A DNA stretch of 64,000 nt from an uncultured Mobiluncus sp. (lineage in GTDB: Bacteria; Actinomycetota; Actinomycetes; Actinomycetales; Actinomycetaceae): assembly GCF_902488535.1 (NCBI RefSeq), contig NZ_CABTWO010000003.1, positions 1 through 64,000 of the forward strand, given 5' to 3'. Every line of letters begins with the position of its first letter. Position 1 is the stretch's first letter. This document shows, in pieces, positions 25,880-34,648 of the stretch. The notes under the pieces were generated by a model. That model saw only the letters and a program-made list of their open reading frames with translations. It did no database searches and was not told where the DNA came from. The position numbers and the translations under genes are program-made.

Positions 25880-28800
25880 CTACATCTAAACCAGAGAAAG
25901 AACTGTTTTCTGCGGGTGAACTGGCTATTTTGACGGGGGCTAACCCGCCGACCGAGGAACAATCCGCGGTAATCACGGCTCCGCGGGGACAACTCCTGGT
26001 GGTCGCCGGGGCCGGCAGCGGGAAAACGGAAACCATCGCGAACCGGCTGGTTTACGGGGTCATCAACGCGGGCATTGTTCCTGAAGCCATCCTCGGTTTG
26101 ACCTTTACTCGCAAGGCCGCGGCAGAAATGGCAGCCCGTTTCGCGTTGCGTTTGGAACGCTTCGCGAGCCTCATGGAGTCGGTGCAAAACCGGCAGCAAA
26201 CTGCTGAGGTCACCGCGGTGTTAAAAGCCGCAGACCTTGACCTTGACCAGCTGCGCCTGCGTTTCGAGGCCCTCGCCCAGCGGGGGATGACTTCGGAAAT
26301 ACTGCGCCATCCGGTCAGTGTTTCAACCTACGATTCCTACGCGGGGGCCCTTCTGACAGAATTCGGAAACCTGGTCGGGCGGGAATCGGGTTTCACCACC
26401 ATCACCGACGCAGCCAGGTATCAAATCATGACTGACGTGGTGCAAAGCTGGACCGGAGCTCTGGGGACGAAACGCGAGGGTGAAAACACCGAAAACCTGA
26501 TAAAGATCCTGCTGTCCCTGGCTAACGACACGAATTCGCATCTAGTAGATCTCGCTGAAATGAAACAGACCTACCGTTCCTATCTGTCTGTTGCCAAACA
26601 CCTGCGTGATACTGAAGGTTCAGAGCTCAACGCGACAGCGTTACGCCATTTGAAATCCGCCCTCAACACCTTGGAATTCGGGCGTAACGCCACAGACGTC
26701 ATCCAGGCTTTCAATGAACGCAAACAGGAACTCATGATGGCAGACTTTTCTGACCAAACTCGGGAAACGGTCCGCTTGGTCGAACAACTGCCTCTGGTGG
26801 GGGACAGCCAGCGGGAACGATTCCAACTGGTGTTCCTGGACGAATTCCAAGACACTTCCGTGGCTCAGATGCGTTTTCTTTCGGGAATTTTCCGCGATTG
26901 TGCGGTTACCGCGGTGGGCGATCCGAACCAAGCCATTTACGGTTGGCGGGGGGCTTCCGCGGCCTCTATGGAGGATTTCGGCACCATGTTCTGCTCGGAT
27001 CCGCAACAGCTGCTCACCCGAACCCTGTCGACCTCGTGGCGCAACGATGAGGCCATCCTCAAAGTCGCTAACCGCATTTCTGTCGAATTGGCCACGGCCC
27101 CTTCCCTGGGCGCGAGCGGGAAAGGCCGGCGGGATCAGGGTCTCCAACCCGCAGTCAGTAAACCCCTGCGGGCACGGCCGGGGGCGAATCCCGGCATCGT
27201 CTACGGAATCCAGACATTGACCGATATACAGCAAAGTCAAGCGGTGGTGAACTTTCTTCGGCTGTGGCAAGCCCAGCGTGTCAAGTTGCAAAGCGAGGGG
27301 ATGCCTGCCGAAAAGCTGCCTACCGCCGCGGTGTTGTGTCGTGCAAAAAACGCTATTCCCGGCTTGGTTGAGGCACTGCGCCGAGCCGGAATCCCCTACC
27401 AAACCAGGGGGATGCAAGGTGTTTTGGAGGATCCGGGGGTGCGTTTGGTGCGAGCCGCTCTGGAGGTCACTGATAATCCTGAAAAAAGCGCCAGCCTGCT
27501 GATTTTGCTCGATCGATACCGATTGGGATTGAGCGATTTACAGGCGGTGGGGCAAAATCCGCACCGGTTTACTCCCTACCAGATAGTGATGGAGGGCGGG
27601 GCTGAAGTCTCGGCTGAGGCTGGCGTTCGACTGGAAAAACTGCGTGGAATCCTCACGGAGCTAAGGGAAAATGCCGCGTTCGCGACCCCCCTTGTGTTGG
27701 CGCGTTTGGCGCATCGACTGCTCGATTTGGATATCGAGCAGCAGCTACCCGGTTCCCCGTGCCATGCCGCGGCCTATGTCGAGTTCTTAAACCTGGTTCG
27801 CGATTTTGGGCGGACTCCCGGAGCGACATTGAGCGGATTTTTGAACTGGCTGAGTGCCGGTGAAGATGAGGAAGCCAGCTTTGCTGACCTGGACTTTGAG
27901 GTTGATAACGCGGCGGTTCAGATTATCACCATGCACGCTGCAAAGGGCCTCGAATGGGATTGGGTGGCGGTTCCGAACCTGAACAAAAAGACTTTCCCCT
28001 CCACCAAAAGCAACATCTGGGTCACGCAACGTAACGTGTTGCCCTATCCGCTGCGCAGTGACCGGGCCCATTTGCCCGAGCTGGAACTAAAGACCCAAAC
28101 CGTTTTGACCGCGACTGGAAAAGTGTCATCGAAAAAAGGTCTGCTGGAGCCGTACCAGGAAGAGGCTGGCCAATACACCCTGCGGGAAGAATCCCGGCTG
28201 GCCTACGTGGCTTTCACCCGCGCCAAATCACGGCTCTTGCTGGGACACTGCTGGTTTGAGCGACAGACTAAGACTGAGCGTTTGCCCAGCCAGTTTTTCC
28301 TGGTGGAACAGGACCCGCACCAGCACATTTTTACCGATGCTGAGGTATCGGGTGCGGTAGACGGGGCGGACGCAGAGGCTTCAGGGGGAAGTGCAGCTGA
28401 AACCGAAAACTTGCTGACCCCGTTCAACGCTGAGACATTTGCACAGGAGGCCACCCGATTGGGCATTACGCTCCCCAGCGTCGAATGGCCCGAGACCGAA
28501 GTCACGTCCATTCCTAAAAAAACTCAAAACCCGAATCAGGACCGGTTCGATGCGGGCGTTTGGCCGGCACTGCCGTGGACCCAGACTCGCCAGGACTTTG
28601 CGCACGCGGTTGCGGTCACCGAGGCTGCTCTGGCCAGCGGCAAATTTGCTGACGGAATCAGTCAGGACGCCGCTGAAGAAACCGAGCGCCGGTTGGGTCA
28701 ACTGCTGTACCAGCCGCAAACACGCCTGGGTACGGGCGATTTGCTGGGACGAATTTCTGCTACAGGGATGGCGCGTTTGGCGCAAGACAGCGAGGGTTAT

Positions 28801-29418
28801 CTGCTACAGCGTCTGCGTCCCCTGCCGCAGGAACCCAGTGCGGCAGCACGTCTGGGAACCTATATGCACGCTTGGATTGCCAGCCAGCTCGAAAACGAAG
28901 ACGTGCTCATTTTTGATGCCGGGATGGAAGACGGGTTCACCTCCGAACAGCGTAAGCTGCTGCACAAATGGCAGCAGCACTATGCTGACCTGGAACTGCT
29001 GCGGCGCCTGCGCCGTCCACGAGTCGAATTCAACGGTGAGCTTTATATTGAGGAAGCGGGCGGTGCCGTGATTCCGCTGCGGATTGATGCACAGTTTGTC
29101 GAGGCACAAACCGGAAAAATCTGGATTCTGGACTGGAAAACCGGTCGGCGTCCGACCCCGGAAAACTATGCTCAATGGCTTCACCAGCTGGGCATCTATC
29201 GTCTCTACTGGCTGCAGGCTCATCCCCAGACACCCGCCGAGGACATCGTGTGCGCCTACGTGTTCCTCAATGAGGACAGTCCGGAGCGCCAACTGCTCAC
29301 CCTCCGGGACATCCTCGATGAGTTGGGCATAGCCGAATACAGCCGAGACCTTTTGGTCAGTAACTTGACGGACCGCGGAAAGGAGGCGGACGAAGTCTTA
29401 GAAAAGTTTGGGTATTGA
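25876..29418 (+). CDS. adnB: AdnB-type UvrD helicase-nuclease subunit
   Basis: The 1180-residue motor subunit of AdnAB. The SF1A motifs are complete: VVAGAGSGKTETIANRL (Walker A, about 43-51), LTFTRKAAAEMAARF, VFLDEFQDTS (about 320), AVGDPNQAIYGWRGAS, MHAAKGLEWDWV, and YVAFTRAKSRLL. The C-terminal nuclease has YMHAWIASQ, LRIDAQFV, IWILDWKTGRRP (about 1081-1092) and HQLGIYRLYWL. The ATG at 25876 is chosen because it overlaps the adnA stop (ATGA), although the frame is open from 25834. Both subunits keep motor-type and nuclease domains, as in mycobacteria. Confidence 0.92.
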   Translation: MTTSKPEKELFSAGELAILTGANPPTEEQSAVITAPRGQLLVVAGAGSGKTETIANRLVYGVINAGIVPEAILGLTFTRKAAAEMAARFALRLERFASLMESVQNRQQTAEVTAVLKAADLDLDQLRLRFEALAQRGMTSEILRHPVSVSTYDSYAGALLTEFGNLVGRESGFTTITDAARYQIMTDVVQSWTGALGTKREGENTENLIKILLSLANDTNSHLVDLAEMKQTYRSYLSVAKHLRDTEGSELNATALRHLKSALNTLEFGRNATDVIQAFNERKQELMMADFSDQTRETVRLVEQLPLVGDSQRERFQLVFLDEFQDTSVAQMRFLSGIFRDCAVTAVGDPNQAIYGWRGASAASMEDFGTMFCSDPQQLLTRTLSTSWRNDEAILKVANRISVELATAPSLGASGKGRRDQGLQPAVSKPLRARPGANPGIVYGIQTLTDIQQSQAVVNFLRLWQAQRVKLQSEGMPAEKLPTAAVLCRAKNAIPGLVEALRRAGIPYQTRGMQGVLEDPGVRLVRAALEVTDNPEKSASLLILLDRYRLGLSDLQAVGQNPHRFTPYQIVMEGGAEVSAEAGVRLEKLRGILTELRENAAFATPLVLARLAHRLLDLDIEQQLPGSPCHAAAYVEFLNLVRDFGRTPGATLSGFLNWLSAGEDEEASFADLDFEVDNAAVQIITMHAAKGLEWDWVAVPNLNKKTFPSTKSNIWVTQRNVLPYPLRSDRAHLPELELKTQTVLTATGKVSSKKGLLEPYQEEAGQYTLREESRLAYVAFTRAKSRLLLGHCWFERQTKTERLPSQFFLVEQDPHQHIFTDAEVSGAVDGADAEASGGSAAETENLLTPFNAETFAQEATRLGITLPSVEWPETEVTSIPKKTQNPNQDRFDAGVWPALPWTQTRQDFAHAVAVTEAALASGKFADGISQDAAEETERRLGQLLYQPQTRLGTGDLLGRISATGMARLAQDSEGYLLQRLRPLPQEPSAAARLGTYMHAWIASQLENEDVLIFDAGMEDGFTSEQRKLLHKWQQHYADLELLRRLRRPRVEFNGELYIEEAGGAVIPLRIDAQFVEAQTGKIWILDWKTGRRPTPENYAQWLHQLGIYRLYWLQAHPQTPAEDIVCAYVFLNEDSPERQLLTLRDILDELGIAEYSRDLLVSNLTDRGKEADEVLEKFGY

Positions 29419-29733
29419 AGCCGTCGCCGTTTTGCCTAGGTTATGTGCCGCCCGGGCTTTGCGGAGGGATTTCGGGCTGGAAAACGGTGTTCGCCCCGGC
29501 GAGGCGCCGCCCCAGGTTATGTAGGGGTCTCTGGTTGAAGGCGGTGTTCGCCCCCGTGGTGTTCCGCCATAGGTTATCCCGGCTATCCAGGCCGAGGCGA
29601 AGCAGAGTTCCCCCCGGTCGTGTGCCGCTATGGGAGGGGGAGAAGGGCTGGTCGGAGCCGTGTGCCGGGCGGTTGCCCGAGGACTCTCGAGCCGACGAGC
29701 AAACCTGAAGCCACTCGGGCTCTGGCGCCGTCC
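29419..29733. repeat. 315-bp intergenic region with degenerate tandem repeats
   Basis: The region between the convergent adnB and kinase-fold genes has no convincing gene. It contains repeated blocks: CGGTGTTCGCCCC at 29485 and 29542, and AGGTTAT at 29438, 29514 and 29571 (spacing 76 and 57 bases). A frame starting with a TTG that overlaps the adnB stop is open to 29708 and reads through the 57-bp period as 19-residue repeats. Its Arg/Pro/Trp/Cys-rich content argues against a protein. Confidence 0.6.
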
Positions 29734-30870
29734 TCAGGCGCTATCCGGGGACGGCGAGGTCACCTCCGAGCCTGATTCTGAGGGAATTTCGGCGGTTATT
29801 TCCGAGGGAATTTCGGCAGTAGGTTCCGCGTCAGTCTCGTTTGCCTCCGGGTCGCTCTCGCTCGTTGGCGCGGCAATTTCGTTCGCTTCCACGCTGTGGT
29901 CGGGGGCACTGGTGGTCTGTTCCTCATAGAGGGGGCGGCCCGTCAGTGACAGGTCTCCGTCCAGCCGCTCCAGCTGCTCGTTCAACAGGTCTTGGGCATC
30001 GGCAATGATCGAGGCATTCCCCTGGTCAACCCCCCAATTGAGCCAGTTAATCAACGCCAGTTCAATATACAGGTCGGTACGTTGACGCAAGAACGGGTCT
30101 GCGCCCTCCGCGCGTCCCAAATGGTACGCGTCAAAGACTAGGTCCACGGCCTCGTCAGTCAGCTCCGCAGCCACCCAAGACAAATCCTGGGAGGGGTCAC
30201 CCACGCTGACCTCAGCAAAACCGGAAATCCCCAAAATCCGGGAATCCGCGACCAGGACGTGCTGGGGCTCTAGCGAACCGTGGACAAATGTGGGATGGAA
30301 ATGCCACCAGGCATCTTCGTCAAGGGCTTGTTCCCAACGAGCCTGCAGAACCGGGGGAACCAAACCGGTCGCGACCGCCCGGGACAGATTTTGGCGCAGC
30401 TCCGCACGGATGTCGTCTACGCTGGGGGTGGGGAAGCCCACGTGAGCCACCAGGTTGGCGGGAATCTCGTGCAGGGCCGCGACGGCCTTGCCCAAGGCGC
30501 GCAGCAGATCCGGATCCTCTGCCAGTTCGTTGAACTCCAACGGGTTGCCCGGCAATTGGCGATAAACAAAAATCGAGGTTCCATCTTTCGAGGTGGCGCT
30601 GCCCTCGATACGGGGCACGTCAAAAGGAAGCCGGTGCGCATCACGGTAATTGGTCAGCATGGTCAAAATCTTTTGCTGCTTGTCTAGGGCCGCTTCCGCA
30701 TCCAGATGCTTGGCTCCAATGATGCTCCACCGGGCTGAATGATTATCGAGGACGCCGACCCAGCGGAAATCGTTATCTTCGCCCAGAGGCGGGCACAGTG
30801 ACTCAACCTCAAGGTCTGGAACCGCTACGGTCGCCAGAGCTGCCAAGGTCAGGAAATCGGTATCGCTCAT
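29734..30870 (-). CDS. Aminoglycoside-phosphotransferase-fold protein, probably inactive
   Basis: A 378-residue protein with the APH/choline-kinase fold, convergent with adnB. The N-lobe has a Lys (SIIGAKHLD) and FVYRQLPGNPLEF in the hinge region. The catalytic loop reads FVHGSLEPQHVLV, where active enzymes have HGDxxxxN, and the metal-binding DFG-like motif reads GISGFAEVSVGDPSQDL, with no Asp at the key site. Both catalytic Asp positions therefore appear lost, so this is probably a pseudokinase or a binding protein. The C-terminal 70 residues are acidic, with a short SEITAEIP repeat. Context suggests no antibiotic resistance role; a link to AdnAB is possible but unproven. Confidence 0.75.
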   Translation of the reverse strand: MSDTDFLTLAALATVAVPDLEVESLCPPLGEDNDFRWVGVLDNHSARWSIIGAKHLDAEAALDKQQKILTMLTNYRDAHRLPFDVPRIEGSATSKDGTSIFVYRQLPGNPLEFNELAEDPDLLRALGKAVAALHEIPANLVAHVGFPTPSVDDIRAELRQNLSRAVATGLVPPVLQARWEQALDEDAWWHFHPTFVHGSLEPQHVLVADSRILGISGFAEVSVGDPSQDLSWVAAELTDEAVDLVFDAYHLGRAEGADPFLRQRTDLYIELALINWLNWGVDQGNASIIADAQDLLNEQLERLDGDLSLTGRPLYEEQTTSAPDHSVEANEIAAPTSESDPEANETDAEPTAEIPSEITAEIPSESGSEVTSPSPDSA

Positions 30871-31031
30871 TTTTCAATTTTATGTCACCTCGGTAGCTAA
30901 ACCGACAGACCGCTCCGGAAAGCCGGAAATCCGGTCAATAAGCCCCTCTCCGGACGGGGGTGACGGGCGCTGCTGAGGGAGCCGCGTCGACTTTTGGCAA
31001 AGGTACGGCAAACCTCAGAAAAAGCTGAGTA

Positions 31032-31045
31032 TTACATGAATGTAA
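31032..31045. promoter_or_regulatory. Palindromic operator-like site upstream of tadA
   Basis: TTACAT-GA-ATGTAA is a perfect inverted repeat with a 2-base centre. It overlaps a possible -10 (TAAGAT, 31043-31048) in the 252-bp region upstream of the tad operon. It may bind a regulator of the operon or of the divergent kinase-fold gene. Confidence 0.4.
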
Positions 31046-31122
31046 GATGAGAATTTTCCTTCCGGAAACCAGGGCTTGGCACTATAGCAGTAAAAAAAGC
31101 GCTTAAACTGACCGTAATTTTA

Positions 31123-32196
31123 TTGGCTCTCAGGCATGAGGGAGTTGTCGACTTGGGCTTAAGTTACGGGAAACTGCAGCCGCTGATGGACGATCCGGCG
31201 GTGGAAGAAATCTGGTTGAACAGCCCTTCCCAGGTTTTTTGTTCCCGCGGCGGACAACCCCACCTGACCAATCTGTTGCTGGGCGAAGACGAGGTAGAAT
31301 CCCTGGTAGAGCGGATGTTGAGAGCCTCGGGACGCCATCTGGACTTCGTCAATCCCTGCGTGGACGCCACCTTGGAAACCGGAGAACGTCTGCACGTCGT
31401 CATTCCGCCCGTGACTGCCACCTGGTCCATCAATATCCGCAAGCACAGCGCGAAAGCTGTGCGGGTGCGGGACCTGGTTCGGCTTAACATGATGCCCGCC
31501 TGGATGGCTCGTTTCCTGGCCGAAGCGGTGCGTATTGGCCTGAATATCGTGGTGGCCGGGCCGACCCAATCGGGGAAAACCACCACGGTCCGCGCCCTGT
31601 GTGGTGAAATCCCTCCTGACCAGCGCATCATCACTTGTGAGGAAGTGTTGGAACTCAATCTGAAAGCCCCGGACGCGGTGGCGATGCAAACCCGCAACGC
31701 CTCGATAGAAGGCCAAGGTGAGATTACTCTGCGGGATTTGGTTCGGGAAACTCTGCGGATGCGTCCCGACCGGCTGATTATCGGGGAGGTCCGCGGCGCC
31801 GAAAGCCTCGATATGCTCATCGCCCTGAACTGCGGAATCCCCGGAATGTCTACGATTCACGCCAACACCGCCCGTCAGGCGATTACAAAACTGTCGACCC
31901 TGCCGCTGCTGGCCGGAGAAAACGTGACCTCGGCATTCGTGGTGCCGACCGTAGCGGGAGCCATAGACCTGGTGGTGCAGCTGCGCGGAACTTGGCAAGG
32001 CAGCCGTGCGGTGACGGAAGTGTTGGCTTTGGACGGGACGCTGCGCGACGGTCAGGTCGTGGCGCACCCGCTGTACAGTGCGCCGCCTGATGGCGCCCAG
32101 CCAGCCAAGAATCCCGCGGATTTCGATTTTCTTTCCGCTTTCGGTTCTCGAGCCAGCCAGTTGGCGGCTATCTGGCGGGAGGCCCCCGATGACTAG
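31123..32196 (+). CDS. tadA: TadA/CpaF-type secretion ATPase
   Basis: A 357-residue hexameric secretion ATPase that powers Flp/Tad pilus assembly on the inner face of the membrane. Motifs: Walker A VVAGPTQSGKTTTVRAL (about 143-159), Asp box CEEVLELNL, Walker B RMRPDRLIIGEVRGAESLDML, and His box GMSTIHANTARQA. It is shorter than many CpaF proteins at the N-terminus. The start is uncertain: TTG at 31123 has no ribosome binding site, whereas TTG at 31153 follows GAGGGAG (31138-31144) by 8 bases. First gene of the tad operon; its stop overlaps the tadB start region. Confidence 0.9.
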   Translation: MALRHEGVVDLGLSYGKLQPLMDDPAVEEIWLNSPSQVFCSRGGQPHLTNLLLGEDEVESLVERMLRASGRHLDFVNPCVDATLETGERLHVVIPPVTATWSINIRKHSAKAVRVRDLVRLNMMPAWMARFLAEAVRIGLNIVVAGPTQSGKTTTVRALCGEIPPDQRIITCEEVLELNLKAPDAVAMQTRNASIEGQGEITLRDLVRETLRMRPDRLIIGEVRGAESLDMLIALNCGIPGMSTIHANTARQAITKLSTLPLLAGENVTSAFVVPTVAGAIDLVVQLRGTWQGSRAVTEVLALDGTLRDGQVVAHPLYSAPPDGAQPAKNPADFDFLSAFGSRASQLAAIWREAPDD

Positions 32197-33076
32197 CCCC
32201 CTGCTGACCCTGGCGGCCGCCCTCAGTGCGGCTTTCGGGATTTTCCTGGTGACGTTGAGACCAAAACGGCATTCGACCCGCCAAGAAAGTTCCCTGAAAC
32301 GCTATTGGGCACAAAAATGCGCCCGTTTCGACGACATCACCGCGGTGAGCGGAACACCCCTCGGGCTGGGACATTTCCTGGCGCTTTCCCTCCTGGCGGG
32401 GTTGTCAGCAGGGATTGGCCTCGCCTTGGTCACCGGGCTGGTGATGGTCGGGTGGTTGGCGGGGCTGCTGGCCGCGTATCTGCCATTTTTGGGGCTGCAG
32501 GGTAAACTGCATTCCGTGCAGGGTCAGCGCGGCAAAGCCTGGCCAAATCTGGTGGATAACCTGGTTTCCGGGGTACGAGCGGGGCTGAGTTTGGGCGAAA
32601 CGCTCCTGGAAGTCGCCGCGCGAGCCCCGAAGTCGCTGCGAGTGCCGTTTGCGCACTTCGCGGCCGATTATCGGGCGGGCGGGAACCTCGATGCCTCCCT
32701 AAAAATCTTGAAACATGAACTGGCCGATCCAGTGGGGGATCGCATCGTGGAGGCGTTGCGTTTAGCTGCACAAGTGGGGGGCAACGACTTGGTGGTCCTG
32801 CTGGAGGATTTGGGGGCGATGCTCCGCGCGGAGGAACGAACCCGCGGGGAAGTGCTGGCACGCCAATCTTGGACCGTGACCGGGGCGCGCCTCGCTGCCG
32901 CCTCCCCGTGGATTATCCTGGCGCTGCTGTTGAGTCGTCCGGGCACATTAGAGGTGTATTCCACTCCGGTAGGCTCCATGATTTTGCTGGTGGGGGCGCT
33001 AATTTCGGCGTTGGCCTACATCTTGATGCTGCGCTTGGGCCGCCTGGAAGTCAGCCCGCGCACGATGCGGGAGTAG
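32189..33076 (+). CDS. tadB: TadB-like type II/IV secretion F protein
   Basis: A protein of about 295 residues with a type II secretion system F domain, forming the inner-membrane platform of the Tad apparatus together with TadC. Hydrophobic segments occur at the N-terminus (1-22), around 50-100 (two helices) and at the C-terminus (about 230-285). The cytoplasmic part contains NLVDNLVSGVRAGLSLGETL. The ATG at 32189 lies inside the end of tadA (8-base overlap) behind GGGAGG; the open frame extends to 32078, but that would overlap tadA much further. Confidence 0.85.
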   Translation: MTSPLLTLAAALSAAFGIFLVTLRPKRHSTRQESSLKRYWAQKCARFDDITAVSGTPLGLGHFLALSLLAGLSAGIGLALVTGLVMVGWLAGLLAAYLPFLGLQGKLHSVQGQRGKAWPNLVDNLVSGVRAGLSLGETLLEVAARAPKSLRVPFAHFAADYRAGGNLDASLKILKHELADPVGDRIVEALRLAAQVGGNDLVVLLEDLGAMLRAEERTRGEVLARQSWTVTGARLAAASPWIILALLLSRPGTLEVYSTPVGSMILLVGALISALAYILMLRLGRLEVSPRTMRE

Positions 33077-33079
33077 ACC

Positions 33080-33991
33080 GTGGAGGACCTTTTGACCTGG
33101 ATTATCGGCAGCCTCGCTATCCTAGCTGGGAGTGGGCTTATCGGGCTGTGCCTGGGTCCCTGGATTCGTCAAGGCTCCTTTCCGACCTGGCGAATCACCC
33201 CTTATGTTCAGGCTGACCTCATCGTCATGGCGGCATACCGAGGAACCGGGGTGCGGGATACCCCGTTCGCCCATAACGGCCTGACGCGGTTTCTCACGTT
33301 TATCAGCCCCTCCAAAGATTCTGTCGAGCGCAGGTTGCAGTTGGCGGGTTTGCCCCGGGATGTGCGCGGATTTCGCCGTTCCCAGCTGCGATGGGCCGTT
33401 TCCCTGGGGATAGTGGCGGCGGTATTGAGCCTCCTGGGGTTTTTGGGAAAAACCTTGCCGATACCCGGAGCCTTCGTGATGCTGACCTGTTTTGTGCTGG
33501 CGGGTCTGTTGATTCCCGATTACCGGCTCACAGGCGCGGCGCGGCGTCGCCAACTGCATTTGAATCAAGAACTGCCTGACGTTATCGAGCTGTTGGCGCT
33601 GGCGGTGGGAGCCGGGGAACCTCTCTACGGGGCTTTGCACCGCGTCTCTGCCCGTTGCACCGATGTCGCTGGTCAGGAGTTGGAAAAAATCTTGGCCGCG
33701 GCCGACAACGGAGATTCTCTGGCTCCCAGTTTGACCGCGGCTCGGGCCCGCAATGATTCCGAAATCCTCGCGCACCTCATCGATGCCATTGTTTCAGCGT
33801 TGGAACGCGGTTCACCCTTAGCGGGCGTGCTGCGTTCCCAAGTGGCGGATTCACGAGCGGTGGCGCGAACCCAGTTGCTCACGGAGGGCGGAAAGAAAGA
33901 AGTCCTCATGATGGTGCCGGTCGTGTTCTTAATTTTGCCGCTAACCGTGGTTTTCGCTCTCTATCCCGGGTTGGTGGCGCTGCAGCTGTAA
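33080..33991 (+). CDS. tadC: TadC-like type II/IV secretion F protein
   Basis: A 303-residue second platform protein of the Tad apparatus with the same F-domain fold. An N-terminal helix (6-30), a central hydrophobic pair (about 105-150) and a C-terminal helix (280-300) are visible; ELPDVIELLALAVGAGEPLY is the family core. The GTG start lies 3 bases after the tadB stop, with GGGAG a few bases before it. It is followed by the small pilin-like gene after 32 bases. Confidence 0.85.
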   Translation: MEDLLTWIIGSLAILAGSGLIGLCLGPWIRQGSFPTWRITPYVQADLIVMAAYRGTGVRDTPFAHNGLTRFLTFISPSKDSVERRLQLAGLPRDVRGFRRSQLRWAVSLGIVAAVLSLLGFLGKTLPIPGAFVMLTCFVLAGLLIPDYRLTGAARRRQLHLNQELPDVIELLALAVGAGEPLYGALHRVSARCTDVAGQELEKILAAADNGDSLAPSLTAARARNDSEILAHLIDAIVSALERGSPLAGVLRSQVADSRAVARTQLLTEGGKKEVLMMVPVVFLILPLTVVFALYPGLVALQL

Positions 33992-34023
33992 ACCGTCAGA
34001 ATCAATATCGAAAGGATAAAAAT

Positions 34024-34209
34024 ATGCAAAAACTCCGCGCTTTGCGAAACTTTTTGTACACCCGCCTGCAAGCCGAAGACGGCGACGTTCCCGGATGGGT
34101 GATGGTGACCCTGATGACCGCGGGGCTGGTGGTGGCGCTCTCGGCGGTGGCCCTGCCGGCCTTGACGAATCTGTTTAACGATGCCATCGCCCATGTCTCG
34201 ACCCTGTGA
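34024..34209 (+). CDS. Flp-pilin-like small protein (DUF4244 type)
   Basis: A 61-residue candidate pilin. A basic N-terminus (MQKLRALRNFLYTRLQ) and a Gly just after AED precede one hydrophobic helix (about 28-48): GDVPGWVMVTLMTAGLVVAL. The position between TadC and TadE equals that of Flp in Actinobacteria (Rv3656c). The usual GxxxxEY(A/G) prepilin motif with Glu at +5 is replaced by GDVPGW, so processing may differ. The ATG follows AAAGGAT. The end overlaps the next gene start. Confidence 0.8.
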   Translation: MQKLRALRNFLYTRLQAEDGDVPGWVMVTLMTAGLVVALSAVALPALTNLFNDAIAHVSTL

Positions 34210-34648
34210 GTGCCGTGAGTCTCTGGCTCGGCACGTCCAACAGTGCTGGCGGGGGGAATCCGGCTCGGAATCGGCCAGTTTCGCGCTCGTCATGCCGCTA
34301 GTCCTGATTTTGGTGCTGGGATTGATGCAGCTGTCGCTGGCGCTGTGGGTGCACACGACTTTGATTGACGCGGCCGGGGCGGGGGCGCACGCCGCAGCGC
34401 TGTCTGGTGCGCCCACGAATGCCGCCGATGACACCGTGCGCGCTGCCCTCGCCTCGACTCTGGGCCCCGGCTACGTGCATACCGTCAGCGCCGAGCGTGT
34501 CACCGTAGCTACGCTGCACGGTTCCTATTCCACCTCGGACCTGGAAGTGATGGAAGTGCAGGTGAAAGCCCCTATGCCGGTTATCGGCCTGTTTGGGGTG
34601 GGGGACTTGACCGCGGTGGGTCACGCGGTGATAGAGGAGGGGCCGTGA
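34181..34648 (+). CDS. tadE: TadE-like pilus assembly protein
   Basis: A 155-residue TadE-family minor pilin. A Gly-Ser-Glu-rich segment (GESGSESASF) is followed by the hydrophobic helix ALVMPLVLILVLGLMQLSLA, then a small exported domain with Ala/Gly-rich helix and beta strands. The start may be ATG at 34181 or 34193; both overlap the Flp-like gene (29 or 17 bases) and neither has a clear ribosome binding site, so translation is probably coupled. The next gene starts before this one ends. Confidence 0.8.
   Translation: MPSPMSRPCECRESLARHVQQCWRGESGSESASFALVMPLVLILVLGLMQLSLALWVHTTLIDAAGAGAHAAALSGAPTNAADDTVRAALASTLGPGYVHTVSAERVTVATLHGSYSTSDLEVMEVQVKAPMPVIGLFGVGDLTAVGHAVIEEGP

Noticed and set aside
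29415..29708. 97-codon plus-strand frame after adnB
   Set aside because: The TTG overlaps the adnB stop, but there is no ribosome binding site, and the product is Arg/Pro/Trp/Cys-rich and reads through DNA repeats. It is kept only as a repeat region.
29734..30870. Aminoglycoside or macrolide resistance kinase
   Set aside because: The catalytic Asp residues are not present, so no resistance function is claimed.
31159..32067. 302-codon antisense frame over tadA
   Set aside because: It fully overlaps a gene with clear motifs, and the product has no recognisable features.
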